Shown: positions 43,082 through 53,047 of the stretch, one piece after another | Layout of the letters: each line of letters opens with the position of its first letter | How positions within the stretch are numbered: the first letter of the stretch is position 1 | NCBI GenBank assembly: GCA_018806915.1 | Contig: JAGKQI010000050.1 | Span: 186,001-250,000 of the forward strand | Source of the DNA: Phytophthora colocasiae | Taxonomy: Eukaryota > Oomycota > Peronosporomycetes > Peronosporales > Peronosporaceae | Length of the DNA: 64,000 nt | Direction of reading: 5' to 3' | Translations under genes and position numbers: made by a program | The notes under the pieces: model-generated | What the model saw: only the letters and a program-made list of their open reading frames with translations | What the model was told of the DNA's origin: nothing | Database searches by the model: none

Positions 43082-44190
43082 GAGTTTAATGTTTGACGGA
43101 AGTAAATCTCGTTCCGAAGTCTCCAAACCGCATAAAAAACAATAGCTGTTTGAACTTTCCACAATACAAGAAGTACTTTTTGGTTATATCACGAGGCTCA
43201 TGAAAAAGCAACAATCGCCAAGTCGATGACGACCGATAGAAACATGTCCATGGAGTCCGTATCTGATGCCTTGTTGAAGCCAACGTTGGGCACTCAAAAA
43301 TGCAACGCTCAACTGTTTTAATCGAGTGGCAGCTTGGACGCACACATTCTTGAATTGTCGGATTGAGTGCTTTCAGGAAACATAATCGTGAGCCTATAAT
43401 TAAGTCTCCAAAACATCACATCATGCACCACAGGAAGTAAGAACCCTCGGAGCGATAGTAAGCTGGACAACGTTTGATGTATTCGTTGCCGAGGACACCC
43501 CAAATCCTCTAGCGGGTCATGCATCAATTCAGGTACTTTTTGAAGAAGTTTACTCCAATCGTGAGTCCGCAATCCAGGGAAGAACCGAATTGTGTGCTCT
43601 GTAGGGTCTGAGGTAGCGACAGCCATCCCGACCACGGGCGGCGCAAGTGAATATTCGATAGCCTGAATTCCACCTTCTCGAGAGTTTCGAAGTACTCGAC
43701 GAAATACTTGAGTCAATTGTCAATACAGCAAGAAAATATAATGCGGAACTATTCTGGATCTAACTGTTACTCTCAGCAATGTCCAAACCTTGCTGAAAAA
43801 GGCAGTAGACGGTTTTCGTCCAGAAAATTAGCAAATCAAAAAAAATCGTTAGGTTTCGAAGTTTCATCGGGCCTGATCCCAATGGTTTCAAGGTTCTTGC
43901 AGTCCCATGCTCATTCAAAACGTGAAACTCTGGCATCGTGCTCCACCAAATTGGGCTATACAATGCGAATTGTAGCTCTCTTATTCTATTGAACAGCACC
44001 GTTCGATCTGGCCACTGAATTTGCTTCCATTCCCGCAGGGTATGTCACCACCACAACGGCAGCATCGATGCTTTTCATCCCGCTGGTTTCGGATGATCTT
44101 GAAGAGAACGAAGGCGTAAAAAGCCAGTTGGCGGTTCCAAACCAAGTTTTCGAAAGATTTCGACGACTATGACCTCATCAACAACAATCT
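43082..44190 (-). pseudogene. LINE-A copy, internally deleted
   Basis: Minus-strand copy of the non-LTR element at 53048-55604. It covers the zinc-finger end (about 43082-43320), the end of RT (43318-43716: TQVFRRVLRNSREGGIQAIEY and PLEDLGCPRQRIHQTLSS are almost unchanged) and part of the preceding region (43760-44190), with deletions relative to the 53-kb copy and frame breaks. It lacks the 3' tail and the RT core. Confidence 0.88.
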
Positions 44191-44289
44191 CATTAACGTC
44201 TGCTTTTGTTTTGATGCATTTCTTTCCTCGTTTTCAGTCAGAGATAGTCAAGCTGGTGAAGATTATCAGTAGCTATTCGGGCGATCTCC

Positions 44290-44640
44290 ACTGCTGAAGC
44301 TTTGTTTGAAAGTTCAAACAGCTATTGTGTTTCATGTGGTTTGAAGACTTCGGAACGACATTCACTTCCGTCAAACATTAGCTCAAACGCCAAATATCGG
44401 CAACCTGCAAAATTCCTTCAAGAAGCACTGCCAATTTATTTACCACCACGCGGTTGAACTAGATTGTGATCGATCTACTTTGGAGAAGCTAACCCGAAAA
44501 CTGGGGTTTGAATCAACGAAGGATATAATCCCTGAACGGACAAATAACATCCGCAGGTTTAGTGTAGCTTTAGAATCTTGAGATAGAAACACACAGATGA
44601 GAAACTCGCTAACCAGTTAATCAACTCATTTTCTTCTTGG
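44290..44640 (+). pseudogene. LINE-A 3' end, plus strand
   Basis: A plus-strand 3' fragment: FRQTLAQTPNIGNLQNSFKK-like sequence, then LEKLTRKLGFEST and a tail (AACCAGTTAATCAACTCATTTTCTTC). It lies tail-away from the minus-strand copy at 43082-44190, so the two form an inverted pair. The approximate 5' edge is where similarity begins; 44191-44289 is unassigned. Confidence 0.8.
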
Positions 44641-44979
44641 AATCGATAACTGCTGAAGTTTTACCTCCTCCTGAACATCGAATTTGGATTCCTCGTACGT
44701 GGCAAATTGGCGAAGTGATTTCCAGTTTTGATATCTTCTAAGTTTTAGTCGAGAAGTCCAATAAATGTTAATCCACTAATTTCTATCCTTCAAAAGTGGA
44801 CGTTATCCAGCGTGTTCTTTATTGTTCAATGTCTAGGGTGATAGTACACCCTACGGTACAGACAACCAGTCCATGTTGCGTTTCTCCTAGTCCAAACCTG
44901 TTCATTGTTTCAAAAAGACCACAAGTACTACCCGCAATATCAAACAGAACGTTAACCCGTGCGAATTTGAGGATATTTT

Positions 44980-45375
44980 TCGCTCCAGCACAAGACCTAA
45001 GCTATCAGCTCCTGTGGGCTAAAGTACTGCCGATGCTCAAGAAGCTCTGCAGACGCTTTTCCACTCTGAACATGTTGTTATGGCCGAGTTCGTCGAGTGT
45101 GTGATCCCGTTTTGTATGGGATTCACCTCACTTGCCTGTATCACCTCCCGACAGCAGCTTATTACCCCCACGCACACCATTTAACGCCTGAGGAATTCGC
45201 TACCACGCAGATCAACTTTATGGTGTACCCTCTGGTCGAGTTCGCCTCGTTTGCTGGTCTGAATATCCTGCTTAAACGGAAATTCGGGTTTTCTCCACTT
45301 TATCAGCTCGCGTTTGTATTGGAGACTCTAATGTGGACACCCTTTTCCTGTGGATATCATGGATTCTACAGATAA
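44980..45375 (+). pseudogene. multi-pass membrane protein relic
   Basis: Two overlapping frames make up one decayed coding region. The first (up to about 45110) reads EALQTLFHSEHVVMAEFVEC, and the second (from about 45105) reads LYGIHLTCLYHLPTAAYYPH, then MVYPLVEFASFAGLNILLKR and FGFSPLYQLAFVLETLMWT, with at least two hydrophobic segments. This recalls an expanded Phytophthora family of predicted membrane proteins ending in LAFVLE-type motifs; that link is from memory and is tentative. A frameshift near 45105-45115 and an early C-terminal end make it a pseudogene. 44641-44980 holds nothing I can name. Confidence 0.55.
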
Positions 45376-45513
45376 CACTGGTACACAACGGTAATTACTG
45401 TAGCTATCTGCCACTCGTTCATTTCATTTGAAGTTTAATGATCTTCGATCTCTACGCTCCATTCAAGTAAAGTGGTTGTATGGCGTCTTCGAATGGGTTT
45501 TTTTCCTGTTGTA

Positions 45514-45906
45514 TCACCTCTTTATTTTTTTCCCCGCTTTATGGATTAGGTACTTTCGGAACGCGTCATCAAACTGGTCAATAGCCTTCTGGCTCAACCC
45601 CTCACTCCTCATGAACTCCACCGCCACTTCCGGCGTCATCATTCCATTCCTCCAACCCTTGAATACCTGGTTGAGGTAGGAAGGCTGAGTGCGCATGCGC
45701 TGAAATTGCTTTGGCAGTGCGCGAAAGATATCATCCCGTAAGTTGAAGTCGAAAGTGTATCTGAATGCACGCTCCTCGTCTTGATCCTTGTTGTGGTTCG
45801 TCTTGTGTGCTCGGAGTGACCTCGTCGTTCCAGCATCCGCTTCGACCGTGCTGGTAGTGGATAATAGAGCTACAGCAGCGACCAGAAGAAGGTAGGAGAA
45901 GCGCAT
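45514..45906 (-). CDS. RXLR-dEER effector gene 2
   Basis: A 130-aa paralogue of RXLR gene 1, on the opposite strand. The signal peptide is about residues 1-20 (MRFSYLLLVAAVALLSTTST) with cleavage near 20-23, RSLR is at 29-32 and DEER at 43-46. The C-terminal half has the same layout (FDFNLRDDIFRALPKQFQRM, VFKGWRNGMMTPEVAVEFMR, GLSQKAIDQFDDAFRKYLIH), ending in a Lys-rich tail. The start at 45906 is preferred to the upstream in-frame ATG at 46023 because it opens the signal peptide and the preceding 80 bp are non-coding sequence conserved with gene 1. The 3' flank also matches the other two loci. The protein differs from gene 1 at many positions spread over its length while keeping all effector motifs, which suggests two functional, diverging genes. 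Confidence 0.9.
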   Translation of the reverse strand: MRFSYLLLVAAVALLSTTSTVEADAGTTRSLRAHKTNHNKDQDEERAFRYTFDFNLRDDIFRALPKQFQRMRTQPSYLNQVFKGWRNGMMTPEVAVEFMRSEGLSQKAIDQFDDAFRKYLIHKAGKKIKR

Positions 45907-46471
45907 TTTGGCGAGGTTTTGATTTGATTTGAGCGGTGAACGGCAAGTTGCGGACTGAAGTGCCAGTGAATGGTTCCCGATCCCTGTTGTGAATAATTTT
46001 CCTACGCTCCAACGCTTTCTCACGTCGAAGAGTAGATTCGTAGAGACTTTTTATCGCCACATCCATGTACTGTATTATCATGAGCTGTGCTGGCGACCTG
46101 TTAACACCTTGCTTACAGACGGCTAGGAAGTGAGAAGCGATCACTCCAGATTGACACTGAGGTCAAATCTACGAGGAGTTCTGCGAGGTAATACGTAGAG
46201 TCTAACTCGTAATCAAAAATGTACCTTGACTTTCGGATAACCTATAAATCAAACTTGTCATTGACAAGTTGCCAAGTACAAACCATGAACCATGTACATG
46301 AACTACTGCGAGTAGAGCTGCCATTACTCTAAACTACTTTTCAGGCTAATGGTATCGGAATATAAGGGGAGCTTCCGAGAGTCAATAATTACGCTACAAT
46401 GACCGCTGCTCATCATCATCTTTGCATTATCTGGCTTCACTTACTACTCACCAGACGGCGGGCTTCCAACC

Positions 46472-46522
46472 AGAAAAACGACACACTTTCCCAAGGGCCT
46501 GGGGAAAGTGTGTCGTTTTTCT
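46472..46522. other. perfect 21-bp inverted repeat (hairpin)
   Basis: 46472-46492 and 46502-46522 are exact reverse complements around a 9-nt loop (46493-46501). The arms run from AGAAAAACG through CACTTTCCC. Pairing stops sharply on the outer side. It lies upstream of the LWY effector relic, outside any supported gene. Confidence 0.85.
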
Positions 46523-46579
46523 CATGTCGTAATTTGCCAAGCTTCAATTCCCATCGCCAACCGTATGAAGACCAAGCCG

Positions 46580-47690
46580 ACTTGCTATTTGCTGCTGTTT
46601 GGGCATCGGATACACGCTAAAGGATTGAAGAGAATGCAATCGCGGATGGAGAAGACAGCGAAAATTCGAAAGAGAAGGCATTCGAATCCAGCGCCGTGGC
46701 AGAACTGGCCAAACCAGTGGTGGAAAAGTTAAGTGCCTCGGCGAAGCCGCTGCTGGGGAAGTTCAAATCGAACGGAAAGTCTGTTCACCCAGTTCCAAGT
46801 CGCCAGTGCTGTCACGAAGGCGAACGCGAAAAACTCTGTTGCTGCTGATATGGCAATGACAACCACGCTGGTGTCTCTCCACGGGGACGAAACGCTAGCT
46901 AAGATGCTCATTGCAGCGAAGAATACGAAAAACACCGAAGCTGTTGCAACGAAGCTGGGCCAATGCTCAACTGGAGAGTTGACTAGCCCAAGGCAAAACG
47001 CCAGATGATGTTTTCACGCTGCTCAAGCTAGACCAAAAGAGGAACAAACTATTCGAGAGTTCTGCTGTAAACGCTTGGATGACATACGTGACCAAGATCG
47101 GGCTTGATTATCCGGTGTTTAAGGCGCTGCAGTCTCGTTTCAACGACGCAGTGTTGGCGAAGATGCTGCTGGAGGCGAAGAACGTCAAAAGTACCAAGAA
47201 CCTGGCCGACAAGTTTGCGGAAATTAAAGCCTGGGCGAGGAATAGGAAAACTACAGACGACGTACTGAAGCTACTAAAGCTCGACGAAGAAGGTGGAAAA
47301 CTGCTGCAAAACCCGATCATAAACGTTTGGGCCTCTTACGTGGCATACTTGAAAAAGGATCCGTACGAGTTGGTGCTCTTACGACTGAAGACCTTTTACG
47401 ACGATGAACCTTGGTGAAGACGCTGCTTTCTAGTGGCCAACACACAAAAAAATTGCTATTAGTCAGGGGGCGATTTTCAAAGACTGGATTGCGAAAAAAA
47501 TCCGTTGATGACATTTTTAACAGTCCAAAGCTCAAACGAAGTACTTTGATAGTCCACTGGCAGCCGTTTGGGTCTCGTACGTGACCAAGCTCGACGATAG
47601 TACACTGGCCTTCTCTCGGTTGTGGAGAAGTTTCGGTGACGTTCAGTTGGCCAGAATGTTGAGACTGTGTGGAAGCCCCAGTCACTATTA
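46580..47690 (+). pseudogene. LWY-repeat RXLR effector relic
   Basis: A long decayed effector gene. The N-terminal frame (about 46580-46760) gives AAVWASDTR, a stop, then an acidic stretch ending EKAFESSAVAELAKP, like the dEER-proximal region of RXLR proteins. After a frame change come tandem helical units of the LWY type: ETLAKMLIAAKNTKNTEAVA; then LAQGKTPDDVFTLLKLD, where the expected Trp before it is a TGA stop (about 46980); VNAWMTYVTKIGLDYP; DAVLAKMLLEAKNVKSTKNL; IKAWARNRKTTDDVLKLLKL; and INVWASYVAYLKKDPYELVL. Beyond a stop at 47417, another unit is still readable (LAAVWVSYVTKLDD, then FSRLWRSFGDVQLARML) to about 47690. That makes at least four units. The signal peptide and RXLR motif are not recognisable. 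Confidence 0.8.
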
Positions 47691-47932
47691 ATTCATTGCT
47701 TGTTGGCTCAAAGTTGCCGCATGCAGCAATTGCAGTATTTCTTCGATTTTCGTTCTCAAAAGTAAATTGATACATGTTGAATCCGCAGATTCCGAGATGC
47801 GAATCTGCTCCCATCCTTCCGTTTAGTGTGACTTGGGGGGGCTATTTGTGTTGAATGTTTATCAGTTGCCAACGGAGTTAGCAACCGGACTTCTTAAAAA
47901 GCTAGCGGCTACTGACTACGGCGGGTAGTAGT
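47691..47932 (-). other. unassigned, probably 3' part of LINE-B
   Basis: Sequence to the left of the Copia-2 insertion site. By the GTAGT duplication it was once continuous with 52402 onward, which is LINE-B coding sequence on the minus strand, so it should be LINE-B 3' sequence at least near 47932. I cannot recognise a protein in it. Confidence 0.4.
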
Positions 47933-48076
47933 TGTCGTAAAGAGAGCAAAACGAGGAATGAGATTGAACGATTTAGGTTTTCCTCCCCTGGCTACATCTC
48001 CCTGTTTTTTCTCGTGACCGGAGATGAGATGCCTCGCGTCATTTCTCGGGCCTGAGTCGGACCTCAAGTGTCAACA
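47933..48076 (-). repeat. Copia-2 LTR (3' end of the element)
   Basis: A 144-bp LTR, TGTCGTAAAG...GTGTCAACA on the plus strand, identical to 52253-52396 except for one base near 48004. GTAGT precedes it (47928-47932), matching GTAGT at 52397-52401: a perfect 5-bp target duplication. Confidence 0.97.
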
Positions 48077-49857
48077 CTTCCCCGCGAGTCAGGATCCGAG
48101 TTGAGACGCGTCAGGCCGATGGCATCTCGCAATTGGAGAAACGTGCTTCTGCCGAGTGCTTTAGTGAAGCCGTCGGCCAACATCTGAGTCGTAGGGCAGT
48201 ATTCGAGGCGAACTTCACCTTTGCGCACGGCATCCTTAATGGAGTGAAAAGCGATGTCGATACTCTTCTGTGCTTTCGATGTCTTTTCGTTCTCGATCCT
48301 GTATATCGTCGACTTGTTGTCTATTAGCATCGGGACTTGCGTCGGCTTTTCTCCGGTCAGTTCAAGGAGGAACTCCATCAACCACCGCAGATTTTCCAGC
48401 CCCATGTCGGCTGCAACGTATTCAGCCGTAGTTGACGACTTCGCTACTACGTCCTGGCGTTTGCACGACCAGTGTACATTGCATCCATGGACTTGCAGAA
48501 GTTCACCCGAAATTGATTTCCTGTCTTGCACATTGTTCGCCCAATCCGCGTCAGTGTACAAGCGAACACGTGGTGTGTCTGCCGATCGTCGGAAAACCAG
48601 TCCCATAGAGGTCGTTGATGTCAAGTACCGGAGAATGCGTTTGACTGCATGCCAGTGATGCACACTTGGCCTGTTGGATTGCCCGGCAACCTGATTAACC
48701 GCAAATGAGATATCAGGGCGTGAAACTCTGCTCAGGTATAGCAGGGCACCCACTGCCTGCCGATACGGCACGTGTTCTGCGAGCTCTTCTTCTTCAGAGC
48801 CCTTGAATAGAATGGTGTTCTGGTCCATTGGCGTAGCAGCGGGCCTGCAATTTTCCATTGCAAAGCGGTGACAAACTTCTTCTGCATACTGCTCTTGGTC
48901 GATAACCAGTGTGCCTTCATCAAAATTGCGGGTGACGCGCATACCCAGGAACCACGATAATTCTCCCAGGTCTTTGATAGAGTACTTGGTGTACAGTGCA
49001 GCCATTAGTTCCTTCATGTCTTCAGCGTCCTTATAGCCAACGAGAATGTCGTCCACGTAAACCAATATAATCAACTCCACATCAGGATGCTTGTACACGC
49101 AAGGATCTGCCACCGTCGGAATAAAGCCTTTACTGCGGAGAAATGCGTCCAGCTCGGCGTGCCATTCTCGGCCGGCCTGCTTAAGGCCGTACAACGCTTT
49201 TGCCAGCAACCAAACTTGGCCTGGCTCTCCTTCCTCGAAGCCCGCGGGTTGCTTGACGTAGATGACCTCATGTAGATCAGCCTTGACGTAGGCTGTCGGA
49301 ACGTCTCCTTGCCGGATGTGCCACCCGCGATGATTGCATTCTGCAAAAAACACTCGAATCGATATTAGTGTAACAACAGGCGCATAGGTTTCCACGTAGT
49401 CAATGAGATAGATTTGGCGACAACCTTGCGCGCAAACACGGGCTCTGAATCTGTCAATGGAACCGTTTGCATGGCGCTTGAGTCTGAAGTTGATTGTGGA
49501 TCCCAATACATGGGCACCAGCCGGGGGCGTCACTACAGTGAATGTCCCGTTAGCTCGAAGGGCCTCGATTTCGTCCACAATAGCTTGCCTCCACTGTTCC
49601 CACTGAGGAGAGGTTTTGGCTTCTTTAATTGTCAATGGCTCCTGGATGATATCGCCCAACACAAGGAGAGCGGCGCCGATGTTTCTGTTGGCGATCCGCT
49701 GTGACCTACGGTGTTGCACGAGATCTGGATTTTTGTTTGTTTCGTTTTGATGCGCTTGTTCATCCGGATCGCAGTCCCTTCCCCGCATCGAGCCGCTCGA
49801 CGAGCCAGGATCAGGAAATTTGCCGTCCGTTGTGAGCCAAAGTGGCAAGTGGATCAA
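48064..49857 (-). pseudogene. pol: Copia-2 pol: RT and RNase H
   Basis: C-terminal half of the Copia-2 polyprotein. RT starts in the block with EALRANGTFTVVTPP and has LVYVDDILVGYKD near 49035 and the preceding ALYGLKQAGREWHAEL. RNase H follows (TDADWANNVQDRKSISGELL, AKSSTTAEYVAADMGLE, IDNKSTIYRIENEKTSK, LADGFTKALGR). This frame is open throughout, but it is offset from the upstream integrase ORF, so one frameshift lies between about 49811 and 49857. The stop falls 13 bp inside the LTR, with a short purine tract (GGGGAAG) just before. Confidence 0.92.
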
Positions 49858-51211
49858 TCAGGCTGGATGGATTCGGAGGTCTGATCTCGGACCCCAAGAA
49901 CGTCACGTCACAGCTGTGAATGATTCGAGCACCGCCTTGTCGAACGTACACGAAGTATCCTTTGCGTTCGTGGTCGTTGCCGACGAAAATGCCTCGCTCC
50001 GATGTTGGCAGGAATTTGAACTTTGTGCTTCGCTGGGTTGCCTTTTTCAAGACAGTGACGCTCTCACCGAAGGTGTGAATGCTGCTGAGATCAGGTCGGG
50101 ACCCGTGATACCTTTCATACGGTGTGATATTTGGGTTGCTGCGGGTAGATACACGATTGCGCATGAAGGCTGCCGTCTTCACAGCATACTCCCATAAGTT
50201 GTGCGGTAGGTTGGCTTGAAGAAGTAGACATCGTGTCATGTCGGCGAGTGTCCGGTTTGTCCTCTCGGCGACCCCATTTTGGTTGTGAACATCAGGTTCA
50301 GACATGTTCCGCTCAATTCCTTCTGCCGCACAAGCCTTTTCAAACGCTGCACTGATAAATTCTCCGCCATTATCTGACCGAAGCGTGAGGAGTCTGCCAT
50401 CGCCGGATCGGTTCTTCACAATTTTTAGATAGTCTCTGAAGCGAGAGACAGCTTCGTCCTTGTGCTTTAAGAAGTACACGTGCGAGTAGTTCATCCATTT
50501 GATCGCCAAATAGTACCGGTTTCCGTGGATGCTGCGTTGGAAGGGGCCGGCTAAGTCAGCATGGCAAATACGATCTTTCTCGGCCTGCGAGCGTTTGCTC
50601 TTTTTTGGTGCCGCACGTCGATGGCCTTTGCCAAGTGCGCACGTTTCGCATGGGTACATTGGCAGTGCTTTTGATCCTTCAATGTGGAGACCGTTGACAA
50701 GTCCGCTTCGCTCCATGTCCAAGATTGTTCGATAGTTCAAATGTCCTAGTCTGCGATGCCAGTCCTCGAGTGAATTTTTCACGATTTTCGGGGCGTCAGC
50801 AGTCGCAGATGCCGCGGTGAAGTGTGGCTGATCGGGTCCTGCATACACGCCGTTGCAGATGCTTCCACGAATCACCGCCGGGCCGTATACGGTGCATCCG
50901 TGCGGTTCGAAGTCGCATTTGTAGCCAGAACGGCTTAACGCTGATACGGATAGCAGTGTCTGCGCGAGCGTTGGGATGTAAACGACGCCATGAAGTGTTC
51001 CGTTGGGTCCAACTGCTATCTGAAGATCACCAGCTTCTTGTCCCACGACGACGCGTCCGTCCGCCATTCGGACGGGGTGATCCGCGCACGGAACGATGTT
51101 GACCAGCGCGCTCCGAGTGCCAGTCATGTGGAAAGACGCACCGGAGTCGATGATCGGTTTGACAGGGTGAATTCCTGGGTCGAATGGTTTTGTCGCGGTG
51201 TCCATCAACAC
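49811..51211 (-). pseudogene. pol: Copia-2 protease and integrase
   Basis: Middle part of the Copia-2 polyprotein, 466 codons. Protease: IIDSGASFHMTGTRSAL. Integrase zinc finger: HRRLGHLNYRTILDMERSG, then CETCALGKGHR. Integrase core: D in CHADLAGPFQRS, D in TLRSDNGGEFIS and E in NQNGVAERTNRTLADM. It is in the same frame as gag and separated from it by one TGA (51221-51223), which could be nonsense or a leaky stop. It ends with a stop at 49811, after which RT is in a different frame. Confidence 0.92.
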
Positions 51212-51220
51212 CCCGCGACT

Positions 51221-52214
51221 TCATTCGTCGTCCGACGATTCCATCGCCGCAGCAGCGAGACCGGGTGCTTTGTTTGTCTCCGCTTGAATGTCATGCGAGT
51301 GGATCGCTGTCTGCTTCTGCTGATTCGCTACAAATCTGTCGTGATATCCGGTAGTGTGTCCACGCTGGTTGCACGTACGGCACAGAGCGTTGGTGAAGTC
51401 CCACCTGCTTTTTCTCGAGTCTCGCTGAGTAGCTGCGGGAGCTGCTGCTGCGAATCCCGTTCGCGTCCTTTTGTCACTTCCGCTAGTCTGGCGATTGTCG
51501 TCGAAACGTCGCTTTTTCATGCGACCGTCAGATCCTGCTAGTCGACTCAGCAGATTGATAGCGTGATCAAGCTCCGCGGACGCGTCTTCCGATTCCACAT
51601 CGAGTTGGGCAAGTAGTGTGTCGCGGTAATGGGGATACGCATGATTGATGAAAGTGCTCAACGCCTGTTGCTCAGTGTAGTTGGCTGTCCTTCCGCGATT
51701 TAGACCTGCAGCAATCTGGGACAATCTGTGTGCATATTCGTAGTATGATTCGGACGGTAGCTTGATAGTACTGGCGAGTAGAATTGTTTGGCGTTGGACT
51801 GATAGGCGACAGCGAAACTGATCCAGGAAAGCGCGGGCCAGGTCCCGAAACGAGTTGGTTGGTTTGCAGAGCACCGCGGTTTCTGGTGTACCAGGTGCTT
51901 GCTGATCCGGTTAGACGGGTTGCAAATACGCTGCACTTGACTTTCTCGGGCCATGTGCGGTTGTTGAGTATTTCAGCGTGTTCGAACTGCGTCTTGAGGC
52001 GCTCCAACCATTCATGAGCGCCCGCATCGAAGTATCCATCACGCAGCTCTCCCGAAAAGGCCTCGATTGTGATAAGTTTGAAGTTGATCTTCTCCTTGGG
52101 TTCACGTGAGGGTATGGGCGTGGCGGTTTGATCAGCTTCCTCAGCTTCCCCGGCATCGACCACGGGGTCAGGCTCGCGGTCAATTTCGTCGTCGTGCGAT
52201 GCGTCTGATGACAT
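51221..52214 (-). pseudogene. gag: Copia-2 gag
   Basis: Gag from ATG 52214 (MSSDASHDDEIDREPDPVVD) through a typical gag fold (FDAGAHEWLERLKTQFEHAE, FATRLTGSASTWY), broken by a frameshift between about 51860 and 51880 and continued in 51874-51221 (NSFRDLARAFLDQFRCRLS, YYEYAHRLSQIAAGLNRG). A zinc knuckle variant is present (CRTCNQRGHTTGYH, with His in place of the last Cys). The last codons before the TGA are MESSDDE. Confidence 0.88.
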
Positions 52215-52252
52215 CTCCGTGCGTGCTCGAGATGCGATAGCGGCTGTTAACC

Positions 52253-52396
52253 TGTCGTAAAGAGAGCAAAACGAGGAATGAGATTGAACGATTTAGGTTT
52301 TCCTCCCCTGGCTACATCTCCCTGATTTTTCTCGTGACCGGAGATGAGATGCCTCGCGTCATTTCTCGGGCCTGAGTCGGACCTCAAGTGTCAACA
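52253..52396 (-). repeat. Copia-2 LTR (5' end of the element)
   Basis: Second 144-bp LTR copy, followed on the plus strand by GTAGT (52397-52401). Because the element is on the minus strand, this is its upstream LTR. Gag starts only 39 bp away, leaving a very short leader. Confidence 0.97.
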
Positions 52397-52401
52397 GTAG
52401 T

Positions 52402-53047
52402 GTTAGTCAGTGGTGCGGGTACATGGTGGGGCTTGGAGGCAACTATTTTCGTCAGCACAGAGTACTTGCTGCCGAAGTGAGAATAGTCGTGGGTGAGCTG
52501 TAGCGAAACGATGGAACTGGGAGCCAGGTGGGAAGTGATGAAGACACCTTTGGAAACGAGATCGCTCGTTCGAAGTAGAAGAACGTTGTATAGCCCGAAA
52601 GTGGCTGCTAAAAGTCGAGTAAACTTGATAGATTGCATTCCGCGCTTCCAAAGGCGGTCGATTTTCAAAGTGGTGTTTGTTGCGGGCTGTCCAAACTCAG
52701 TGGAGTGTGACACTGCGGAGAATCGTCCAGAGAATCTTGAGTTCAGGCGCGTAAGAAATCTGTGAGCGCGGCCAGGTGGGTTATAGCGGAACACGAACTA
52801 TTTCCCAAGTAATTGCAGGTAAGAAAAGTCTCCAGTCGTCGGCAACAATGCCCCATAGCACGGCGACACGAGCACAATCGAAAAACAAGTGCTTCTCGGT
52901 CTCAACAGACGTGCAGTCAGCACTGCAAGACATTGTCCGACGTATGTTGGAGAAACCAAAACCGAGAGCGTGTTGCAGCACAAGCGGAATTGTAGATCAG
53001 CGTAGACAGGAAGGACCACCTGACGAAGTTCTTTGAGCGCCAGGAGA
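52402..53047 (-). pseudogene. LINE-B C-terminal part
   Basis: On the minus strand, from LLALKELRQVVLPVYADLQF through a zinc-finger block (RRTMSCSADCTSVETEKHLFFDC), then ITWEIVRVPLYNPPGRAHRF and a longer tail to APLTNTT. This is the RT-associated zinc finger and downstream domain of a non-LTR retrotransposon distinct from LINE-A. It is cut by Copia-2 at 52401 and by LINE-A at 53047. Small frame changes are present around 52790. Confidence 0.75.

Noticed and set aside
47317..47814. 165-codon minus-strand ORF
   Set aside because: It lies opposite the LWY effector relic and shows no domain of its own.
51221..51223. TGA between Copia-2 gag and protease as programmed readthrough
   Set aside because: Possible, since gag and pol are in the same frame on either side, but gag and pol each have a further frameshift, so decay is the simpler reading. 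Left open.
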